Shown here piece by piece: positions 41,481-46,858 of a stretch of 46,858 nucleotides of DNA. A program made the translations under genes and the position numbers. The notes below the pieces were generated by a model that was given only the letters and a program-made list of their open reading frames with translations, was not told the DNA's origin and ran no database searches. The first letter of the stretch is position 1. Each line of letters opens with the position of its first letter. Source of the DNA: Helochares maculicollis (lineage: Eukaryota > Arthropoda > Insecta > Coleoptera > Hydrophilidae); contig JAWQRO010000240.1 in assembly GCA_033557835.1 (NCBI GenBank), positions 1-46,858 on the forward strand, written 5' to 3'.

Positions 41481-43548
41481 TATCCGTCTTGTAACGAGCG
41501 CAAAATTATCTTTTGTTGTCAAATTTCAATTTAATCGAAAAACTTGGTCATTTATTTTGCTTTTTTGCCCAGAGATAAGTACATACAAAGTTTTAGTATA
41601 GTCTCGTCAATTATTCATCTTGAGCTATTCAATCTATTCGTATATATTAGTCAAACTGAAAATCCATAAATATTCGCTTTTAACTATTACAAATCGATTA
41701 ATGCAGCGAATGTTTCCTGTGCATATATTATTTAAAATTATCGTAAACGAGTGCATACTCGACAAGTAATAATTCTTTTTGTGAAATGTATTTAAAAAAT
41801 AGTTTTAACTAACAATAGCTTGCTGCTTCACCTTTGCTAATTTTAGACTGTGCACTATTTCATGGTGCAGGTAGGCGTTATCTCTGGTAATGATTTTTTT
41901 AATGATAATCAGTTTATTGTTATTTTCGTCTGAAACATCAACGATTTACCCGCTATCGCTTTTCCTTTTTATTAGTAATAAATGTAGTCTACGCAAATAT
42001 TCCTCACAACAGTTATATACTTCACAGCTTTAACGGTATTCTAAAAACGAATCTTTTGTAACTCCCTGTTTTCTTCAAATTTTAGTGATGCAATGGCGAC
42101 TAATTACTAAACAGATGATGTGTAATTTAATTGTATATTCTGATAGAATACAATCTACAACTTCATTAACTGAAGTCACTATTATCTCAATCACAGATTT
42201 TTATAGTCATTGTAAATGAAAGTTTTTACGTACCTCAAATGAAGTTTTATGATAATTTTGAAATAACCTTAAGAGAAAGTCTGCTCGAGACCATGTAGAA
42301 GTACTAAGAAGTCAACATTACGAGTAGTACTGCGCGAAAAAACATAGTCGTCTTGTTGTGGTAGCTGTTGACTATTTAGGGAATATTCTTATAGAATGGA
42401 AGGGATGTCAATGGACTTTTTTTGGCTTTAACTCTTCCTTCTTTAAATCACTTAATTGTGTCTAGGTTCTCGGTTAACTTTTCCGCATGATAACTTCTGA
42501 GGATATTCACTATGAACTTCCTCAGCCCAATATGGATTGTCTATTAACCAATACCAGCAATTGAACTTGTTTACTGACCCACTTAAACAGAATGTCGCAA
42601 AAGTCCATTCCTTTGTCTGGTGCATCTTCCGTCCATTCATAATTAATTGGTTTTTATAAGGACGTACTTTTTCTGTTTAAAAACACCTAAGAACTGATGA
42701 ATCACTCCTGTGATCTAAATGCAAGCTAGTTAGTCCATATTGTAGAGATCTACTGTTGGCTTTACCATTTTCTTCGATTTTTCTAGAGTGGTTGCAGTTG
42801 TCGATCAATCCGTTTCCTTTGCATTTTTTAGATTTTCATAAGTCTAGGGTTGTTTTTATAGTTCTGACACTTATTGGATTTCTATTAACAAATATTTCGC
42901 TAAACAAATTCCCTGTATCTCTTAACGATCTCCATCTATTGCCAATTCCAATAAACATTAACAAAGTTAGCAGCTCATATTCCGGCAGTTGATTAATTGC
43001 TATTTAAGAAAGCTAATTAATTGGTTATTACGGTTGTATTTCTATTTAGTTCCTCGCCCGACAAAATATTTTTTGATCGAAACTTACAGTTGACTGGAAA
43101 CTGTCATTTAAATGATAATTTGTCGTTTGTTTCATGAACTATTTGATATGTTGGCATTGTCATTGGTTCAAAGGTGGCAGTTTGTTCATTTTGTTTAATT
43201 ATAGTTGACTGTTTTGTTATTCCTTTTCGATTTTGGTATTTTTCATTCATTTGCGTAAGATTAAATGTGTAAGTATGTGGTAAAATATTTTTAACATAAA
43301 GTTTCGAGTAATATAAAAATATGCAGGATATTATATTTGAAAGGATTTTCAAATTTTCGGAATACAATGAACCCATTTTACAACTTAAATTTACCATGTT
43401 TATTTCCAAAAAATTTTTTTGAACGTATTTCTAAATTTTTTTATGCAATTGGCGAATTTCTTTGAGCTTTCGTAATTTTGTCTAGTCAATACATATAGTA
43501 TAAGTAGTAAGAGCCCCAGAAACAACATCGGGGACACATTCTTTTCTG
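41481..43548. other. AT-rich intronic DNA leading to the coding exon
   Basis: No gene supported. A donor-like GTGTAAGTATG sits at 43267. Short frames at 42452-42640, 42756-42992 and 43104-43409 have no recognisable domain. Confidence 0.5.
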
Positions 43549-43575
43549 GTTCTAACAACTTTTTTTCTATTTCAG
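43549..43575 (+). promoter_or_regulatory. tara: Branch point and 3' splice site of the coding exon
   Basis: TTCTAACAAC supplies a consensus branch point (A at 43555). It is followed by a T-rich tract and TTTCTATTTCAG ending at 43575, a 20-nt branch-to-AG distance. The acceptor opens an exon whose first codons (TTG TAT CTC ATC) are in frame with the ATG at 43588 and contain no stop. An upstream coding exon could therefore extend the N-terminus. Confidence 0.85.
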
Positions 43576-43587
43576 TTGTATCTCATC

Positions 43588-44622
43588 ATGAAAGCGCACG
43601 CGGAAGGCGTGGATGATTGTGACGACATATTTGGACCCCCAAGGACCTACGCAACAGGCTACAGCCCCCCGAAATCGCGGCCTTCTATGATTTCGCCCAA
43701 GTACAGGCAAAAAGAGGAGAGGAGAAAAGTGCTCAAAATCAGTATCAATAAGATGAAGAAGATCGAAGATCCGGAAGTGTCACTTTGTCGATCGGTCTTG
43801 ATTAACAATACCATGAGGCGTTTGCAGAGGGAGGCACGGGACGAGAAGGTGCAGAAGCAGCAGCTGAACTACCCTAGGTACGACAACGACAGTTATTTGA
43901 ACTTGAAGAGTGAGTTTATCAAGAACGAAGTAAAGAACGAGGCGCAGGATTTTAGCGCGAGCGACCCTAAACTGTTGGACACCCTGAAGGCGGTTTTCGA
44001 GACCGAGTTCGTAACTAAGAACCTAACGGAAGGTCAAGAAGTACAGGAGACTTCGAGCGTGGCCACGGGACAGAATCTTTTGAACGGTTTGCCAGATGAT
44101 TTGGGCAGTGATAGTGTGAACGGGTTGGTGCAGACGAACCAGGGTGGCGGTCGAGGGAAGCGGTTGTTCGAGGAAGTGGACGAGTGTGACGTGCAAGATG
44201 TCCTTTCGCAGTTCTACATGCCTCCAACTCCGAGGATGTTGACCTGCATCGACGAAGACGAAGACGATGTGATCGTCGTGGATGACGAGCCCGTCCCCAA
44301 GCGAGCAAAGTTGGAACCCCAACCGCCGCATTTAGTCCCTCCAGTGGAAGTTGCGAGCTCACCAACGCCGCAGCACCAGCATTCGCTGAGTCCTCCTCAT
44401 TCGCATTCGCACTCGCCTTCACAATCGCAACTGTTGAGCCTGTACGCAAACAACATTCTGAACGATTCCACGGGGCAGTTTTATCCTAGCATAGGGATGG
44501 TATCCCCTACGATCGAAGACGCGACGAACACTTCGAACCCTTACAGTTGCGGCCATGCTTCGATCTTCAACGATCTTCAAACCAACGTCTTTCATAGTTT
44601 AATCGCGTCACTGGAAACATAG
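43588..44622 (+). CDS. tara: SERTA-domain nuclear protein, taranis-like
   Basis: This 344-residue protein is encoded in one exon. The ATG at 43588 has A at -3 and lies 12 nt after the acceptor. Residues about 42-84 form the SERTA domain (KEERRKVLKISINKMKKIED, then SLCRSVLINNTMRRLQREAR), the defining motif of SERTAD/TRIP-Br proteins and of Drosophila Taranis. Those proteins link chromatin regulators to the E2F/cyclin cell-cycle machinery, and Taranis also affects sleep and trithorax-dependent expression. Other visible features are a basic patch overlapping the SERTA start and a KRLFEE (191-196) cyclin-docking-like motif. An acidic run (222-234) is followed by PKRAKLEP (237-244), a monopartite nuclear-localisation signal. 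A His/Ser/Pro/Gln-rich low-complexity stretch covers 259-282. The C-terminus ends SIFNDLQTNVFHSLIASLET. The codon composition is much more GC-rich than the flanks, as expected of a conserved exon. A different SERTA paralogue is possible, but insects usually have one such gene. Open frames on the minus strand at 44015-44449 are shadows. Confidence 0.9.
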   Translation: MKAHAEGVDDCDDIFGPPRTYATGYSPPKSRPSMISPKYRQKEERRKVLKISINKMKKIEDPEVSLCRSVLINNTMRRLQREARDEKVQKQQLNYPRYDNDSYLNLKSEFIKNEVKNEAQDFSASDPKLLDTLKAVFETEFVTKNLTEGQEVQETSSVATGQNLLNGLPDDLGSDSVNGLVQTNQGGGRGKRLFEEVDECDVQDVLSQFYMPPTPRMLTCIDEDEDDVIVVDDEPVPKRAKLEPQPPHLVPPVEVASSPTPQHQHSLSPPHSHSHSPSQSQLLSLYANNILNDSTGQFYPSIGMVSPTIEDATNTSNPYSCGHASIFNDLQTNVFHSLIASLET

Positions 44623-44746
44623 CGACATTTTAACTTTTATTACTGAATTATATTTTTTTAATGTGTATTAGTTTTATTTATAATCGAAAGAAACAACAAT
44701 TAGCGTAAATCTAAGCGAGGTGAAGCGCGAGCAAAAATATGATGTT

Positions 44747-44752
44747 AATAAA
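44747..44752 (+). terminator. tara: Proximal poly(A) signal AATAAA
   Basis: AATAAA lies 125 nt after the stop codon. It is followed by T/GT-rich sequence (TTTTTCTTTTATTTG, then TTGTTTGTTTGTGTTGTG) at 44785-44825 that can serve as a downstream element. It would give a short 3' UTR. Confidence 0.55.
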
Positions 44753-45453
44753 ATGTGATAGCTTATTTTCCTGATGACAAAACTGTTTTTCTTTTATTTG
44801 TTCCATTGTTTGTTTGTGTTGTGTTGATGATTTTGTAAGGCTGCAACTTTACGCGCGACTACGAAAAAGCAGCATCATTGAACGAAGCGCTCCGTGCGGA
44901 ACGCTGGAGCCGCGAAAATTGCATAACAAGTCAATTAAAATGGTCGAAAACGCGTTGAAGTTGCAGTCACCCGTTAGTAGTAATAAGAAGAAACGATTCA
45001 TCTTTATTTTTATTCGTTATGACACATAAATACACTAAAAACAAAAGAAGGCTCTCTGAAACAATCGATCGAAATGACCGCGTTTGTTTCGTTTTGTTTT
45101 TTAGTTGTCAAACACAAGGCTTAAAGGAAATAAAAGAACATCGAGTCGTAGCAGCTAAAAGAGGGCGTTGGTATCTGTGATATTAACTTTATATAAAATA
45201 AAGAAATGACGTGTATAATAATAAAATAATAAATTTAGATGAATTAAAAAACTTAGATACTTTACTTACATATAAGAATTATTATTGCGTATTGTAATTA
45301 AATAAACAAATTATTATTATTATTGAAGAAAAATGAAAAAACCCTACTTAGGTAATAATATATAGTTTGAAATACTATATTGCTGAATAAAAATACTAAT
45401 TGAAAAGAAAAAAAACTTGTAAAAAGTATCTTAAATATTGATTATTACGGTGA

Positions 45454-45483
45454 ATTATTATTATTATTATTATTATTATTATT
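45454..45483. repeat. (ATT)n microsatellite
   Basis: About ten uninterrupted ATT units in the inferred 3' UTR, with looser ATT/AAT runs on both sides. Length polymorphism is likely. Confidence 0.9.
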
Positions 45484-46335
45484 GTAAAATAATAATAAAA
45501 AAGAAGTAACAGTGCTTTGTAGTGAAATTTTCGCGTGCAAACACCCGAATTCGAAGACCAAAATGAAGCGAAACGGGTCCAATTATGCAACTTTGCGGAA
45601 CACTAACCTAACCAAACGAAATCCCCAAATGATCATTTTTTATACAAATATACGAACCATATCAATTCGCCAGCTTCATTCATTGAATTTCATTTGTAGA
45701 ATTTGTAAGATTTAAAAGACCGAATCGACGGGATGAAGCGAAATTCAGGTGTTTGCATAACTTTTCTATCTATATATTGTATACAAAATAAAGGAGTAGG
45801 TGCAATTTTTGAAAATTGAAACTTCCGTGTCTTTTCTTAACGCTTTAAGTAGAAAATATATTGTGCGCCCTGACCGACAAAAATCGTTCTCTTCTTTTCT
45901 AAGATGAAATTGAAAACCAGCATCTAGTTTTACAAAAAAAAAAATACCCAAAGTCTTCATTACTTAACCCCTAAGAAATGATACTTAAATTTTTTTGTAT
46001 TTTTTGCGGTTCTATTTCCTCCTTCCTCCGTTACTTTCTTAAGCAACGAAATTTGTTTTCATTATGACTTAATTTATATTGATTACTATTATTATTAATT
46101 ATTATTATGATTGTATGTATGATGTAACGACAAACTATTATTATTCGTTTACTTTATTTTTGATCATGTATTGGTTAACCAACTTCTCATGTTACCATTT
46201 TTTTAACGTTATTATTTTATACTTAGAAAATATTACGTTTTAGTTAATCATTTTTAAAAATACAATTGTAAAAACAAAAAGTTCTTGTACATACGGCATT
46301 ATCTAAATGCGAAATGATAAACAAACGGATAATGC

Positions 46336-46341
46336 AATAAA
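46336..46341 (+). terminator. tara: Distal poly(A) signal AATAAA with GT-rich downstream element
   Basis: GCAATAAAGTACCTGCAAATTG has a CA cleavage candidate 10-15 nt after the hexamer. It is followed by a GT/T-rich downstream element (TTTCGGTGTTTTTTGTTCC, 46358-46376). This is the best complete poly(A) site in the region and the likely end of the longest transcript. Confidence 0.6.
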
Positions 46342-46524
46342 GTACCTGCAAATTGATTTCGGTGTTTTTTGTTCCTCTCATTTCCTGCTTTCCTTTTTAC
46401 TGAATTGATTAGAAAAGCATTCAGTTTTATTATTATATTCTCATCTTACTATATGAAGTAAAACGAAGGCATTGTGATCGTGAACAAATTCGACTGCGAA
46501 ATTCTGACGCATCTTCACATTTTC

Positions 46525-46729
46525 AGGGTGTTTCAAAACCTAATTTTGACTATTGGCGGCAGCATTCTGGATGCGTTTCAGTTGGAACGTTTGGCATATT
46601 GTTATATTCGTAAAGTGGAAGATCAATACTATATTTCAGGACAGGCAATACTAGTTGAAGTACCTATTTACACAGATTTAAAAAATTAACAAAATAGACC
46701 TAACGAATTTTAAGTTTTGAAGCACCTTA
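46525..46729. mobile_element. MITE-like element with terminal inverted repeats
   Basis: The left end reads AGGGTGTTTCAAAACCTAAT then TTTG (46525-46548). The right end, reverse-complemented, reads AAGGTGCTTCAAAACTTAAA then ATT (46706-46729). They match at about 18-19 of 23 positions. The 205-bp length and absence of a transposase suggest a nonautonomous DNA element. A 71-codon plus-strand frame (46474-46689) runs through it, with a Met-less start (GTG) and no domain I recognise; it includes RKVEDQYYISGQAILVEV. Target-site duplications are not clear. Confidence 0.45.
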
Positions 46730-46858
46730 AATGCTATTAAGAGTAAGCAGATACAAAATTTTGACAAAATCAGTGCACCAGAAGTAATATTTTTAAAGTT
46801 TGAATTTTTTATCGTAAGTAGTTGGTAGAATAAAATTAGAAACATTCATATGATTTAT
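46730..46858. other. AT-rich DNA to window end, no feature seen
   Basis: Short noncoding remainder; nothing identifiable. Confidence 0.5.

Larger units (their letters stand above)
4461..43575 (+). other. tara: Inferred long 5' intron of the taranis-like gene
   Basis: Between the candidate donor at 4461 and the well-defined acceptor at 43575 there is no convincing cellular coding sequence on either strand. Only transposon fossils, repeats, CpG-rich islands and AT-rich filler occur. Two recursive-splice signatures on the plus strand (7381 and 27668) fit a single long plus-strand intron. Alternative first exons inside this span are likely, so the left boundary is only one hypothesis. The right boundary is well supported. 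Confidence 0.45.
44623..46360 (+). other. tara: 3' untranslated region of the SERTA gene (inferred extent)
   Basis: AT-rich noncoding sequence after the stop codon. It contains several AATAAA hexamers (44747, 45197, 45386, 45786, 46336) that would give alternative 3' ends of about 0.15 to 1.7 kb. It includes an ATT repeat and several AU-rich elements. No recognisable gene starts within it; the open frames at 44814-45029 and 45396-45960 are unremarkable. The right boundary rests on the poly(A) signal at 46336. Confidence 0.55.

Noticed and set aside
44015..44449. Minus-strand frames (144 and 102 codons) as antisense genes
   Set aside because: They are shadows of the GC-rich SERTA coding exon; no start, promoter or domain of their own.
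1..46858. CRISPR array, bacterial operon or phage content
   Set aside because: No regularly spaced direct repeats with unique spacers, no ribosome-binding sites ahead of packed ORFs, and clear spliceosomal signals instead.

Overview
This window is AT-rich, intron-dominated animal DNA. It looks like an insect genome, from the Tc1/mariner elements, a taranis-type SERTA gene and introns with long T-rich acceptors; I cannot fix the order. Only one conventional protein-coding gene is supported: a single-exon coding region near the right end (+ strand, about 43588-44622). It encodes a 344-residue SERTA-domain nuclear protein, best read as taranis (tara). A textbook branch point and acceptor precede it (43551-43575), and a roughly 1.7 kb 3' UTR with several poly(A) signals follows (best distal signal at 46336).

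Most of the 43 kb to the left reads as one or more long 5' introns of this gene. The best candidate upstream exon ends at 4460 on a strong GTAAGTA donor. Inside the intron I see two zero-length-exon (ratchet or recursive splice) signatures on the gene strand. One at 27667/27668 is near-perfect: a T-rich tract and CAG fused directly to GTAAGT. A weaker one lies at 7380/7381 (TTTGCAG fused to GTGAGC). Each is followed 50-58 nt later by a second donor, the layout known for recursive-splicing exons. Together they would cut a roughly 39 kb intron into steps of about 2.9, 20.3 and 15.9 kb. This is the most interesting feature of the window.

The intron carries a graveyard of mobile DNA. There is a nearly complete mariner with three lesions (1954-3218) and a mellifera-type mariner tail (about 15430-15782). 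A LINE fossil spans about 22380-24040, with a smaller LINE scrap near 18.8 kb. A mauritiana/Mos1-like relic lies at about 25920-26490. A nest of Tc1/mariner remains (36.7-39.4 kb) includes a complete but dead Mos1-like copy (37143-38390). A MITE-like inverted-repeat element lies just past the gene's distal poly(A) signal.

Several short GC/CpG-rich islands interrupt the AT-rich background, at about 4.85-5.37, 9.37-9.85, 15.8-17.1, 24.4-25.3, 28.5-29.27, 30.8-31.1, 35.1-36.0 and 40.5-41.5 kb. They are candidates for alternative promoters or enhancers but contain no convincing coding sequence. Diverged tandem repeats, minisatellites, a cluster of three GC hairpins and G-quadruplex motifs are listed. 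The remaining stretches hold nothing I can name.
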